Shown: positions 35,524 through 47,969 of the stretch, piece by piece
Position numbering within the stretch: the stretch's first letter is position 1
Layout of the letters: the number at the start of each line of letters is the position of its first letter
Source: Lamellibrachia columna
Taxonomy: Eukaryota > Annelida > Polychaeta > Sabellida > Siboglinidae
DNA length: 64,000 bases
NCBI GenBank assembly: GCA_963662155.1
Contig: OY759263.1
Location: 42,462,969 to 42,526,968 of the forward strand
Reading direction: 5' to 3'
Program-made: the position numbers and the translations under genes
Notes under the pieces: generated by a model
Seen by the model: the letters and a program-made list of their open reading frames with translations, nothing else
Databases searched by the model: none
Told to the model about the DNA's origin: nothing

Positions 35524-36703
35524 TAGACGAGGGATCGCCAGTAGATATTATATATCTACATAGATTTTCAGAAAGCTTTTGACAAAGTACCACATCAAAG
35601 ATTACTACTTAAATTAGGAGCGGGGATCCCATAAGTGACTGGATAGAACAATGGCTGACTGACAGAAGACAGCGTGTTGTAATAGATGGAGAAGATTCAA
35701 AGTGGAAATCAGTTTTGTGTGGGGTACCACAAAGATCAGTATTAGGACCATTATTATTCTTAATATATATCAATGACTTGGACGACAATATAACAAGTAA
35801 CGTACTCAAATTTGCAGATGACACAAAAGTGTTTAGAAAGGTTAACACTGATGGTGATAAACAACATTTACAAAACGATCTAGACAGATTAGTGAAATGG
35901 TCTGAGAAATGGCAGATGTTAAATTTTGGGAAATGTAAATGCCTACATACAGGACATAGGAACTTGGATGTAAAGTATAAAATGGGAGATACTGTTCTGG
36001 GTACTATTGTAAAAGAAAAGGACCTAGGCGTTGCAATAAGCGCTGATATAAAATTTTCAGAGCAGTGTGGTATTGTAGCTTCAAAGGATTATCAAAATCT
36101 TGGGTTGATTAGGAGACACATAACATACAAAGAAAAAAGCTAATTATACCTCTGTGTAAAGCAGTAGTTATACCTCATTTAGAATACTGTATACAAGCGT
36201 GGAGAATATATCGTAAGAAGGATATAGATACGCTTGAACGCATACAGAGGAGAGCAACTAAAATTATTCCAAAACTGAGAGACCTTAGTTACGAAGAACG
36301 CCTGAAAGAATGTGGTTTAACTCTAGAGACAAGGAGGTTAAGCGGAGATCATATTGAAGTTTTTAAGATATTGAATGGGTATGGAAATATTAATAGAAAT
36401 ATGTTTTTCTCACTCAAGAAAGATAGCAGAACTAGAGGGCATATGTTAAAATTAGTAAAGGATCAGTGTAGATTAGATATCAGGAAGTACTCGTTCTCAC
36501 AGAGGACAACAAATGAATGGAACAAATTGTCTACGGATTGTATAACTGCTAGCAGCGTGAATATGTTTAAAAACAGGGTTGACACATATCTCAGGAGGGC
36601 GGGTTACACGTAGATGAACATTGTTGGACTCTCGATAAGCCAATGGCTTCCTTGTCCACTTGTCATCTGGGCCTTTGGCTTGGATGGCAAATCTTGTTAA
36701 ATC
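35524..36703 (+). mobile_element. CR1-type LINE fragment inserted in Tigger A
   Basis: Starts within motif A (VDIIYLH...[15 protein letters not shown]) and runs through FADDTKVFRKVN, KCKCLHTGHRNLD and VNMFKNRVDTYLRRAGYT to the common 3' end CTTGTTAAATC. Several frameshifts. The surrounding TTCATAGTC / TTCTGTCAAT joins cleanly in Tigger copy B (47960-47975), so the insertion limits are exact to a base or two; no clear target duplication beyond TC. Confidence 0.9.
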
Positions 36704-36706
36704 TTC

Positions 36707-38460
36707 TGTCAATATGGCTCCGCAATAGGCTAGCGGAAATGATCGACATCCTTTAGAGCCCATCATACATGTTCTGTCTCGCAACTGCATGCACTGGCAC
36801 CATAGAGTCTTTCATCACACCCATTACTCGTCGCACTATGCCTGCATAGTGTCAACTGCAATTCGTATACTGCTGTGTCATCCTTCAGAGGCCATCGGAA
36901 CCTGTTCTGTCCCACAATTTACATGCACTGCACCGCCACAGTTTCTTTCGTCACATCCATGACTCGTCGCATTATGCCTGGGTAGATTTTACCATCGTAC
37001 AAAATGGTGCACCATTGACCAGTTCTGCTGTCAGTGCTGGAGCTGCAACAACTGGGGTCAGAGGTGGCGTATGGTTGTACTCTTGTGCAGTCACCCTGCA
37101 ACAGCTGTCAGTGCTGGAGCTACAACAGCTGGGGTCAGAGGTGGCGTAGGGTTGTACTCTTGTGGTGCAGTCACCATGCAACAGCTGTCAGTGCTGGAGC
37201 TGCAACAGCTGGGGTCAGAGGTGGCGTATGGTTGTACTCTTGTGCAGTCACCCTGCAACAGCTGTCAGTGCTGGAGCTACAACAGCTGGGGTCAGAGGTG
37301 GCGTAGGGTTGTACTCTTGTGGTGCAGTCACCATGCAACAGCTGTCAGTGCTGGAGCTGCAACAGCTGGGGTCAGAGGTGGCGTATGGTTGTACTCTTGT
37401 GCAGTCACCCTGCAACAGCTGTCAGTGCTGGAGCTACAACAGCTGGGGTCAGAGGTGGCGTAGGGTTGTACTCTTGTGGTGCAGTCACCATGCAACAGCT
37501 GTCAGTGCTGGAGCTGCAACAGCTGGGGTCAGAGGTGGCGTATGGTTGTACTCTTGTGCAGTCACCCTGCAACAGCTGTCAGTGCTGGAGCTACAACAGC
37601 TGGGGTCAGAGGTGGCGTAGGGTTGTACTTTTGTACAGTCACCCTGCAACAGCTGTCAGTGCTGGAGCTACAACAGCTGGGGTCAGAGGTGGCGTATGGT
37701 TGTACTCTTGTGCAGTCACCCTGCAACAGCTGTCAGTGCTGGAGCTACAACAGCTGGGGTCAGAGGTGGCGTAGGGTTGTACTTTTGTACAGTCACCCTG
37801 CAACAGCTGTCAGTGCTGGAGCTACAACAGCTGGGGTCAGAGGTGGCGTAGGGTTGTACTCTTGTGCAGTCACCATGCAACAGCTGTCAGTGCTGGAGCT
37901 GCAACAGCTGGGGTCAAAGCTAGATGGCATAGGGTTGTGCTCTTGTGCTGCTTCCGTGATTACATTAGTTACCGTAGCAGCAGCAGCAGCAGCAGCAGCG
38001 AAGTCGGAGTCTTGGAATGCGTATATGGTCAATGATCACAGTCCTGCTTTCCTTGAAGCCACTAACAGCACTCTGAACGGATGCCGCTTTTCCGTACGCC
38101 ACATTAAGAATTTCGGCGACTTGCCATGTTGTCACTGGTCTGCCTACATGTTCTCTCATCCACATCCTCAATGTATCATCGTAGTATTTCCTAAACGGTC
38201 CGAAAAAGCCCCACCCAAAGGCTGGAATCGGTGAGTCGTGTGTGGCGGAAGTGAGACCATGTGCGCTCCAACTTCCCGAGCCATATCAGTTGCAGCCAAA
38301 TTCGTTGTGTGGGTCACGTGACTATCAAGTATGAACACAACAGTCTCCTACGTTGGTTTAACAAAATCTACGAAATGTCACAACCAAGTAACAAACCCCT
38401 CATTGGACATCCAGTCCGAAAAATGTATATTTACCTATGACCAAATGTGTTCTGTTACAA
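36707..38460 (-). pseudogene. Pogo-type transposase remnant (DDE_1) in Tigger A
   Basis: The minus strand reads a segment like FVDFVKPT...LDSHVTHTTNLAA, then LPPHTTHRFQPLGGAFFGPF and TTWQVAEILNVAYGKAAS: the late part of the DDE_1 nuclease of pogo/Tigger elements. After the tandem array a small C-terminal domain follows (LYDGKIYPGIMRRVMDVTKE, VAVQCM). There are stops and frameshifts, and the region encoding the earlier catalytic residues and the DNA-binding domain is absent. A CAG run (37976-38000) lies inside. Confidence 0.85.
37025..37915. repeat. Higher-order tandem array (monomer about 77-80 bp, dimer 157 bp)
   Basis: Monomers contain CTGTCAGTGCTGGAGCTRCA, ACAGCTGGGGTCAGAGGTGG and GTTGTACTCTTGTG. 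Two monomer types alternate (TATGG / TAGGG; GTGCAG / GTGGTGCAG), giving a 157-bp dimer repeated about 4 times, followed by variant monomers with TACTTTTGTACAG. The homologous place in Tigger B (48505-48700) has only about three diverged monomers. Confidence 0.95.
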
Positions 38461-38998
38461 GTTCCTTCGATAGGACCACTTAGCAAATTCCTTTATTTGC
38501 ATTATTATAATTGCTCCCTTGTCTAATATTACTTTTTAGTAATCAATAAACCGTGTTGGAATAATTACACACATCTAATGATGGCATACCCTTATGCGGG
38601 TCACTGGTCCAATTGTGGCAACTGCAGTGGTCCAATCGCGGAAAATCACGTTAAAAATATTGCGTTGTCACCACAAGCATACACTTTAAAATTCTTATTA
38701 TCGCCACATACGTTGGGCTCCTATACATTTGATGGACACATATTTTCGACCTTAAGTATGACCAAGGGTGCTATACTGATAACTGGTCACGGCCTGATTA
38801 TTATGTCGGGGACATAGAAAAGCTATTTTTCGGTGATAAATATTTAAAATGTACTGCTATTTCGTCGAAATTTGCCGTGGCATCCGAAATGCCACTGATG
38901 AATGATATAACCTATAAAGGATGCCATGGTATACAGTAATATGGAATATACAACACTGGTCCGATCGAGGAACTGGTCCAATCCCGGCAACTCTCCCC
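38300..38998. other. Tigger A right-end non-coding region
   Basis: Matches 57058-57617 of copy B (for example TTCCTTTATTTGCATTATTA). GGTCCAATYG-type motifs (ACTGGTCCAATTGTGGCAAC, GTGGTCCAATCGCGG) recur and resemble subterminal transposase sites. No gene. Confidence 0.75.
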
Positions 38999-39206
38999 TA
39001 CAGACGTAATTAAAACAATATGTTATTCTAACTGTTATGTGCCGTTTAACTGGTCTAGTATTTCGCTAATAGTTGTCTTGCTAAAACTAGTGCAACTCGA
39101 TCACTATATAACTACCGTACGTAAATTGCGAACTTAATTGGTGACATTACAATATTATGACTCAAATGGCAGGTCAAACCAAAAATGAGTCATATTATAG
39201 TAAGTT

Positions 39207-39603
39207 GTGTTTTGTAAACATCGTGTTAAGACACACCTATACGTTGTGTATGTAGGACAAGTTGTGTTTTGTAAGCATCGTGTTAAGACACACCTATACG
39301 TTGTACACGTAGGACAAGTTGTGTTTTGTAAACATCGTGTTAAGACACACCTATACGTTGTGCATGTAGGACAAGTTGTGTTTTGTAAACATCGTGTTAA
39401 GACACACCTATACGTTGTGTATGTAGGACAAGTTGTGTTTTGTAAGCATCGTGTTAAGACACACCTATACGTTGTACACGTAGGACAAGTTGTGTTTTGT
39501 AAACATCGTGTTAAGACACACCTATACGTTGTGCATGTAGGACAAGTTGTGTTTTGTAAACATCGTTTTAAGACACACCTATACGTTGTGTACGTAGGAC
39601 AAG
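39207..39603. repeat. 57-bp tandem array, about 7 copies
   Basis: The unit contains GTTGTGTTTTGTAARCATCG, TGTTAAGACACACCTATACG and TTGTRYAYGTAGGACAA. The period is a multiple of three, so a 19-residue repeat frame exists on each strand; no start context or flanking coding sequence supports it. Confidence 0.95.
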
Positions 39604-40640
39604 AGGATCCCCGACCGTCCTTACCCCACACGAACATGTTCATATATTTATAAAAAAATTAATGTATATATGCACGTTTCACAATTCAAGTTATGCAAGC
39701 CTTAGGCTTGTATAATTATGATGGGTATTAAGAAACCTATTGTATTAACCTGGGGCAGCGCCCCCCCAAGGAAAACTTTCAAATTGTACATCATTAAACT
39801 ATTTTAGCATGTCTTTAATGTGTTCACATTATGGAAAGATATTTGTGTTGCCCGTTGGAAAACTATGTTCAGTAAATAAACAATCTAGCTAAGTTGCATT
39901 TGAAAAATAGTAAGAGTACTCAAAAAGCCGTCTTGCCCCATTCCTGGGGCAACACAATGGTATTGATAGTAATATATCAGGCTAATGTGGTTGTTAAATT
40001 TAAAAAGGAATTAACATATGATATACACCTTGGAAACCATACATAATATAATATTGGTTTAGTAATATGCCATAATAATTACAGGCAAAAGGCTAGCAGA
40101 ACGTAAATCATGCAATGTTCATATTATATTAAATGTATTAAAAGTAATTGGTCATGTGTAACACATCTGATGCATTGTGACCATGCGCCTGCAGGATATG
40201 ATATAGGGACCGTCTTGCCCCACATGCATGGGGACCGTCTTGCCCCACAGACACAACATGTGTCTTAACACGATGCATGCATAACACAACATACTATTGC
40301 CCATTTTGTATTGTTTAACCTGTCAACTGACTAATAATATTATTATCATGTCACCAATTAAGTCAATGATTCACACCGTTATATAGTGAGTTTCAGCCTT
40401 TTACTATTGACAAAATATTAGATCAGTGCATATAATAGTGCATATAAAAGTCTAAAAACACACTGATTTAATTACATCTGTCTCGTGTTGCTGAGTTTTC
40501 GGGGTGTTTATCAGATAGAAGCTAGCTTCATTTTGCACCCGATTTGGTGACATCCAGAGATTTATATTTTGCTTACGTGGTGGGGGCCGTCTTACCTCCA
40601 GGGGCCGTTTTGTACCAGGTTACCCAAGGTATCATATTAT
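39604..40640. other. AT-rich region with CCGTCTTGCCCC motifs
   Basis: GCCGTCTTGCCCC or GACCGTCTTGCCCC occurs at about 39927, 40208 and 40227, with degenerate forms near 39615 and 40587. GTGTCTTAACACGATGCATG at 40260 is the reverse complement of part of the 57-bp unit. This suggests a non-autonomous transposon with subterminal repeats, whose ends I could not fix. No gene. Confidence 0.45.
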
Positions 40641-40754
40641 GACCTACATGTTAACTCCAATTTAAATTTAACAACTATAAAAGTTGATGTAATACTATCA
40701 TACTATATCGTGCCCGTCCTCACGAGGGTTCGAACGAAACTCCTTTTTTGAGAG

Positions 40755-40755
<1 letters not shown>

Positions 40756-40791
<36 letters not shown>

Positions 40792-40804
40792 TTTGTGTGT
40801 GTGC

Positions 40805-40839
<35 letters not shown>

Positions 40840-40850
40840 TGCGCGCACAT
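40756..40850. repeat. GT/GC microsatellite
   Basis: About 95 bp of GT with GTTT and GCGC interruptions. Confidence 0.95.
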
Positions 40851-41451
40851 ATTTTATGTTCATGTGATTGTACGTTCATAGAAGTTAAAAACACTGCGGG
40901 GAAGTTACGGACCGCAGGGTGCTGTTTGTTAGAGTGTGCTGTTTGTTTATATCATGTGTAATTTGTTAACGTGTGTTATCCTCTGCATGTACATTTTGTT
41001 TACCTATACGTGCGGCTTGTTTAATAAGCCTTAACAAAATAAATCAAAATATGGATCGCCGTAGCCATGTCTGCTATGTTCAGACTACACATCATCTGGA
41101 AGAACAGCCTCCAAATATACATTTAGCTCTACAACCCACTAGCAATATCCATCCTCCTCTGTGGATGCGAGAGCTGAACTCTGACAGCAGAAAGAGAGAG
41201 TCGAGTACGGTACAAGGTTACAAGCATTTCAAAATAAATGCTCCAGGAAACTCCTCTGCATGTCATACACCAAACAAAAACTAACGAATATGTGATACAG
41301 CAAGTGGATTCCTTTCATGGAAAGCAAGAGCCCGGTTTTGTCAACGGTGAAACCACACAAGCTCTCCTGGTTTGGACACATCACTAAGCATAACACCATC
41401 TCCAAACACATCACGCAAGGGACCCTAAAAACGGGGACACCAGAAGAAAAC

Positions 41452-41735
41452 CTGACTGGACAACATACAGGAATGGACAAACCTGACTGGATAACATACT
41501 GGAATGGACAAACCTGACTGGACAACATACAGGAATGGACAAACCTGACTGGACAACATACAGGAATGGACAAACCTGACTGGACAACATACAGGAATGG
41601 ACAAACCTGACTGGACAACATACAGGAATGGACAAACCTGACTGGACAACATACAGGAATGGACAAACCTGACTGGACAACATACAGGAATGGACAAACC
41701 TGATTGGACAACATACAGGAATGGACAAACCTAAG
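41452..41735. repeat. 31-bp tandem array, about 9 copies
   Basis: The unit TGGACAAACCTGACTGGACA plus ACATACAGGAA repeats almost perfectly; the second copy reads TAACATACTGG. Long frames (FVHSCMLSSQVCP-type) are artefacts. The flanks (41300-41450, 41740-41830) contain broken pieces resembling a LINE C-terminus (SWFGHITKHN on the plus strand), which is weak evidence. Confidence 0.95.
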
Positions 41736-41829
41736 TCCGCCGACCCTGCAACGCACAACCGTTTAACACAGACAAGACTGGTGGAGACACTCGGTGGAAA
41801 TGGCACCCACTACAACCGTCCCAGCCAAG

Positions 41830-42990
41830 GAATGAAGCGAAGTGGGATGACGGGTTGTTTACATGTCGGGATGAGGTATAACTATCATGTTTGAGTGAAT
41901 CTAGGTACCGGCAATATAGAAGGCATTATCAGAATGACAGATTTGGAAAAAAACGCAAAACGCCTTCAGTGTGTACACTTTTTTGTACAGCATATGAATG
42001 TTATAAACAAATTGAAAATACTTTTAACCAAATATATTTTAAGTTCGGAAATGCGCTAGCTGGTGATCTATTGAAATTACGGGTCTAGGTGGAACGATTC
42101 TGCGCCTCAACTCTAACTGATTCGTCGCTGGGTCGTATAGTAGCATCAACGAGTGTTGTATACAATATCACATGCTTTGTTACAGCTACGTACAGGGTCT
42201 ACTTAGTGGAATACGTGCGAATATTTTAGTTATCATTACACAGGGTCTTATTATTTTTCCGACCAAATATAAATTATATATAACAGGATGTGCCTATATT
42301 TCGATTTATCCAGTTCAAGTTCAAAAGTTTCATAATAAATGTTACGTTCGCAGGTCTAAGCCTACAATTATTTTGGCGGGCGTGGAAATAGAATCAGTTA
42401 TAGACGGATAGGACGTTCTCCCTGGGCTCGTTATCTCGTCAGTCGTCTCGTCAGTCGTTGGCACGGTGCTCATTTCTTAAGTTAACTGATTAGGTATGCA
42501 CTGCCACATGCAGTGGTTTCTATATCAGTCTTGTTTGAAATAGAACGTTAACATGACTTGGTCTGGCTTATTATAAAAGTAATATAACCGACCAGTGGCG
42601 TTACTGGGGTCTCACAAATGGGAAGGTCAAGGGGGGGGCAAGCAATAGCCACCAATTTGTTTACCAAGCTACATGTAGCGGCGCAACGGAAAAACGTCTA
42701 AGCCAGAGGATGTGGGGCCACGTTCCGATGCCTTCCTTAAATATGCAACTGCAACCAACGTGTATTATATTAGTGTTGTATGGTGGGCCAGGTCTACTTC
42801 TAGATGTGGAAGTGACATTAAAGTGAATATTTTCGCTAAAAATATCAAATAATGTGGCATACACGTCTTAGAAACGACATAGTTCCGTTATAGGCTGATG
42901 TGTTTTGTGTTTGTGTACCTAGTTCGTGGATATAAAAAATTGTATTGTTGTTATTGTTATTTGTGATATTGTTAGTATTATTGTTGTTGT
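41830..42990. other. Intergenic, no gene recognised
   Basis: No supported gene. CCAGTGGCGTTACTGGGG at about 42593 resembles the end of a short DNA transposon, without an identified partner. Confidence 0.45.
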
Positions 42991-42991
<1 letters not shown>

Positions 42992-43037
<46 letters not shown>

Positions 43038-43038
43038 C
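42992..43038. repeat. ACGC tetranucleotide microsatellite
   Basis: About 11 GCAC units. Confidence 0.95.
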
Positions 43039-43512
43039 AGTGTTCTTTAATATATTTAATTCTGGGGATTTCCCGAACTGTCTGCATATAAAGGTCTCCG
43101 ATAGAGAAATGCGCATTGAACATGAATATGGGCACTTCTCTGGACGACACAGAACTCTTTAGCTCGCAGCGGTTAAGGTTATGTCGAGTGCACCTGTTGA
43201 CGCTGTAGGGGAAACGAAGACTCAGAGAGGAGAAACGCACGGAACTCGGGGATCAAGTGGGGAAATGCATTCCTCGCCGGAGCAGGCAGAGAGACAGGGT
43301 ACTCGGGTTGGAGGGGGGGGGGTGCATTCTTCGCCAGTGTTGCGTAGCGCACACACTGGGTCGCGAGTTTAATCAGACGGCTTCCCAGAAATAGTCGCCA
43401 TGGTTTCGTAACAACCATGTAGAAAATCGAGTCAGTCAGGGAAGGTGCCAAAAGCATTGGGATTGCGTCGAAGATTGAACGAACAGTTCAAAATCGCCTC
43501 TACCAATGGCAA

Positions 43513-43839
<327 letters not shown>

Positions 43840-44152
43840 GCAGCAGCAGCAGCAGCAGCAGCAGATTATTCCCGAGGACACAATCGATTGCGGAAGACCG
43901 ACAGGTCGAAATTGAATTGTTGTCTCGTGTGGTATTGTCACTGTCACTGACCAATGTCTGCCGACGTGAAGTAATGACCTGGCTAGTTGACATGGGCAAA
44001 GAACGCTTGTTGGCCGTGGCTACGTTTAGACAAGATCGAGCGATGCCGCTGGGCTTAATGACTAGTAATATCGATTGTGTGTGTCTACGATCCCCGACGA
44101 CTCGTATACGTAGACGTGTATAACTCTCTACATGTCCAAATGGCCGAATAAA

Positions 44153-44390
44153 ACACACACACACACGCACACGCACACGCACACGCACACGCACACGCAC
44201 ACGCACACGCACACGCACACGCACACGCACACGCACACGCACACGCACACGCACACGCACACGCACACGCACACGCACACGCACACGCACACGCACACGC
44301 ACACGCACACGCACACGCACACGCACACGCACACGCACACGCACACGCACACGCACACGCACACGCACACGCACACGCACACGCACACGC

Positions 44391-44430
<40 letters not shown>

Positions 44431-44450
44431 ACAAACACACATACAAACGT
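44153..44450. repeat. CACACG hexamer array, about 40 units, with CA ends
   Basis: Pure ACGCAC hexamers from about 44166 to 44398, flanked by CA dinucleotides. Alternating purine-pyrimidine throughout, so a candidate Z-DNA tract. Thr-His and Val-Cys frames are artefacts. Confidence 0.97.
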
Positions 44451-45118
44451 TTTGTTAACCCAACCTCGCAGTTGTTTTAACCATTTACCTGCCAATAAAC
44501 AAATTTGTTAAATTAAATTCGCCGTTTTGCGCGAATATAGCACGAGAGAGCAGCCAAGACATAATGTATACCATCCCCTGCTACAGTACCTCCGTGTATC
44601 TAATACACGCCGCACTTGTCTTTCGAGAGTGAAATGCCAAAATTGTTAGTAATGTCGTACCACGCAACCGCGGCGCGAGCCGAGACAAAAATGTTTCCCT
44701 GCATTAACCCAACCTCCCATTAGGCTCCTAGCAATGCCCTACGTGCGGATGAATCTATCTACGAGCTTCGCCATAGTACCTGAATATGATTACCTGAGAT
44801 TAGGTTCGATCGTTCGCGTCTGATTCAGTCCGTCCTACGCACGGATTCACCCGACGAAGCCGTGCCGAGAATTCAACTTCTGCGAGCCCTGTCGTGTCGA
44901 GACGTACGTTCCTCGAAATTCGTGACGCGCGCGCACACAAACATCCAAAATGGCTTCCTGGAAGGAACGTGCCAAGAAATGGGCGAGTGGAGCCAGCTGG
45001 GCGCGTTACCAGGCACCGCCAGCGGTAATCTGATAGTTGGCGTCTCGGCGAAGCTCTCGACGGGCGGGTGATCCAGCTGCTTCCTCGGCGCTTTTAACTA
45101 TACGCAGCTAGCGGAACT

Positions 45119-45169
<51 letters not shown>

Positions 45170-45746
45170 CATACATATGTGTGGGGTGGGGAGAGGGAGA
45201 AGGAGAAGGAGACAGGGACGGCGACATACATACAGACATACATACATACGTACGTACGTACGTACGTACGTACGTACGTACCGAGAGACAGACAGATATA
45301 CCGACAGACAGACAGAAGGAGAGGGAGACAGGGACGGCGACATACAGACAGACAGACAGACATACATACATACGTACGTACATACATACACACATACATA
45401 CATACATACATACATACATACATACATACATACATACATACATACATACATACATACATACATACATACATACCGACAGACAGACAGACAGACAGACATA
45501 CCGACAGAGAGACAGAAGGAGAGGGAGACAGGGACGGCGACAGACAGACATACATACATACGTACGTACGTATGTACGTACGTATGTACGTGCGTACGTA
45601 CATACATACATACATACATACATACATACATACATACATACATACATACATACCGACAGACAGACAGAGAGACAGACAGACATACCGACAGACAGACAGG
45701 CAGACAGACATACCGACAGACAGACAGACAGACAGACAGACATACC

Positions 45747-45786
<40 letters not shown>

Positions 45787-45830
45787 TACCAGCAGACAGA
45801 CAGACATACCGACAAACAGACAGATATAGA
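45119..45830. repeat. Tetranucleotide mosaic (GGCA, CATA, CGTA, CAGA)
   Basis: GGCA units (45119-45170) are followed by blocks of CATA, CGTA and CAGA. A block with GGAGAGGGAGACAGGGACGG recurs about three times at 45190-45540, so there is higher-order duplication. The reading frames of 200-260 codons here are artefacts. Confidence 0.95.
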
Positions 45831-46191
45831 GAGGAGAGAAGAAAGACAGTATGTTGGTTTAATGGCTATGATGTTAACAACAAGACAATGGACCACTTAA
45901 TAGAAACACTTTGGGCCAGAACGATTAAGCGGCTGATTGACTTAATTAAGCGGCGCATTTTAATACAGTGGGAATGATTCTCTCCTAGTCAATTCTACAT
46001 AACGGCTGATTATATTATCCGTGATCATGTTAAGCGGAATCCATTGTATTAGACCTTACATGGTACTGTGTATACACGAGATACAATTACGTGAACAATA
46101 ATGTTCTACCTCGTTATTAAAGTAATGCTGGAAAATTACAGAATGTTAATAAAATGTCATTTGTACTATTCATTTGCCTGAATAAAAGCTT

Positions 46192-46222
46192 CGACGAGGA
46201 TGGGATTCTCGGCCACCTCGTC
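46192..46222 (-). pseudogene. Collapsed tRNA-Ser relic
   Basis: Only the two acceptor-side ends of the tRNA-Ser(GCT) remain (CGACGAGGATGGGATTC joined to TCGGCCACCTCGTC), with about 51 internal nt missing. Flanks on both sides match those of the tRNA at 32420-32501 (TTTGYCTGAAWAAA before; TGGWCGRATGGCGAWGCTTT after), so the whole locus was copied and then deleted at a TC microhomology. Confidence 0.9.
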
Positions 46223-46299
46223 TGGACGAATGGCGATGCTTTATAAATGGTACATATAAAACATTGTTTTATATAATGTATTACTAAGATGTATATGTC

Positions 46300-46560
46300 G
46301 AAGAGAAAAAGAAGTGCACGGAGTGGGAGAGGGAGTGGGAAAGAGGGGAGAAAGATGGGAGGGAATGAGAATGAAAGGAACAGAAAGGAGGGAGGAGTGG
46401 GAGAGAGAGGTGAAGAGGGGAGAGAGAGCGGGGAGCAGGCAGACTGAGGAAACATAGAGAGAGACAGATATACAGGTAGACAGAGAGAAAGGAGAAGGGA
46501 GTGCGTATGTTGGTATGGGGATATATGATTAGATGGATGAGAAGGGAAGAAATGGAGAGG
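46300..46560. repeat. Purine-rich GGGAGA tract
   Basis: About 260 bp of nearly pure purine (GGGAGAGGGAGTGGGAAAGA) on the plus strand. No gene is supported. Confidence 0.75.
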
Positions 46561-47430
46561 TGGATAAGAAGGTTTGTTCGTTTTTATGTCAAACTGTTTT
46601 CAGTAACGCTACTCTTATGTTCAACATAGTCTTGGGTACATAATTTGTGTGATTACTGCATTCTGTGAACGGCAGAAGGTTCAAAAGAGTGCACGGATCG
46701 TATCGCCCACGCAGACACCTGGTGCAATTGCACGTACATACCGACGCAGACTGACTCCGTTCGTGTTCTGTCTCGAACAATTAAAGCCATAGTCTGACTC
46801 ACTGTGCTTGCGGTCGGAGTGGCACAGAATACGTCTCTCGTAAAACATTGACTGTAGGCGGTTCTCGCGAGATTTGTTGTCGGGAACAAGAACGATTCTA
46901 GCAACCATTACACGCGTGAGAATTGTCACTTCATTAAGTGGAATCACTGTACATTATTTGATGAAAAGTAGCGTTGGTGTGCATTTATGTTCTAGCACAA
47001 CGGCAGTTATAAATAAGTATCACTAACTCAATCTCCTCCTCTCTCACTGGAAAATAAGGCGCCAACAAATCTCATCCAACTAGCACGGTCTTTTATGTGA
47101 GCCAGCTGAGTTCGTTACAAGTCTTCCCACCCAGCTTCATTTCCTTTTCCAAATGCCCAGCCTCTTCTCCGTTTTCCATTTTCAAAGCGGTATGTGGAAG
47201 GCTATTTCTGTCCGTGCGGAGAACATGGCCAAGCCGGCATCTTCACCTTCCCTGATTTACCTCATTGACGATGTGGTTGTTTTTTGGTGCGTTCGGAGAT
47301 TTCCTATTCGGTCACTCGCGGCTCCCGGCGTAGTCTGTGGGTTCGTCTGAGGCACCTTCAATTCTCTCAAAATCTCTGAGTCGGCTCTCAATGTTCTTGT
47401 TTGTCCTCCGTGTTTTAAGGCATGCAGTAG
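46561..47430. other. Intergenic, no gene recognised
   Basis: Overlapping frames of up to 128 codons, none with a familiar motif. The segment at 47050-47400 contains phrases like those seen after LINE-encoded reverse transcriptases on the minus strand, too decayed to call. Confidence 0.4.
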
Positions 47431-47969
47431 GGGAAGGTTGCCGGGATTGGGACCCATAACGATAAACTTGAATATCGACGCGAAAACAAATGGAACTGAT
47501 GTAAACAATATAGTAACTAAGAGTTTATATTTTATTTTCAACAACAAGCTATTAATCACAAAAAATAATAAATTTTGAAAAAAATGAATTTGACAAAAAT
47601 TACAAAACGGTCCAATCGTGGTCAGTTTCCTGTATTGGACCACCCAATGTCTTCGATTGGACCAAAAGTAAAATTATTATATATAGGACTAAGCATAGAT
47701 ATGAATTGATACATAAGGAACATAATATAGTGTTCGTTATAACAATAATAGTCATCATTTGAATACAATATACTAATAAATACCAGTGTTCATAATGTTT
47801 GTAGTTCCATCCATTCTACACAATGTCCCATGTCTTCTCCGACTGGACAAACAAACAAATTATGTAGACCAAACTTGTAATTAATACATGAGTAAAATAT
47901 AGTGTTCTTTAGAAACATAAAATTAATCAATAGTCAAATGAAATGTTAACGGGGCCTAATGTTCAGAGT

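Larger units (their letters stand above)
33048..38998. mobile_element. Pogo/Tigger-type transposon A with nested LINEs
   Basis: The ends are inverted: GGGGAGGGTTGCCGGGATTG at left and, reversed, GGGGAGAGTTGCCGGGATTG at right, each next to a TA dinucleotide. Minus-strand transposase remnants lie at 38460-37916 and 37022-36707, separated by a tandem array. Two CR1 LINEs are inserted (33073-35008 and 35524-36703). Comparison with copy B at 47431-57617 shows both LINE sites empty. The N-terminal half of the transposase is missing. Confidence 0.9.

Noticed and set aside
39155..39653. 19-residue repeat protein
   Set aside because: Open on both strands because the unit is 57 bp; no non-repeat coding sequence on either side.
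44950..45033. Possible first coding exon (MASWKERAKKWASGASWARY)
   Set aside because: Good start context and a GT nearby, but only about 25 codons and no partner exon could be found.
45094..45977. Frames of 200-260 codons over the tetranucleotide mosaic
   Set aside because: They consist only of Tyr-Val-Cys or Thr-Asp-Arg repeats from the microsatellite on both strands.
46117..46455. Pro/Ser/Leu-rich minus-strand protein
   Set aside because: Antisense of a purine-rich tract; low complexity.
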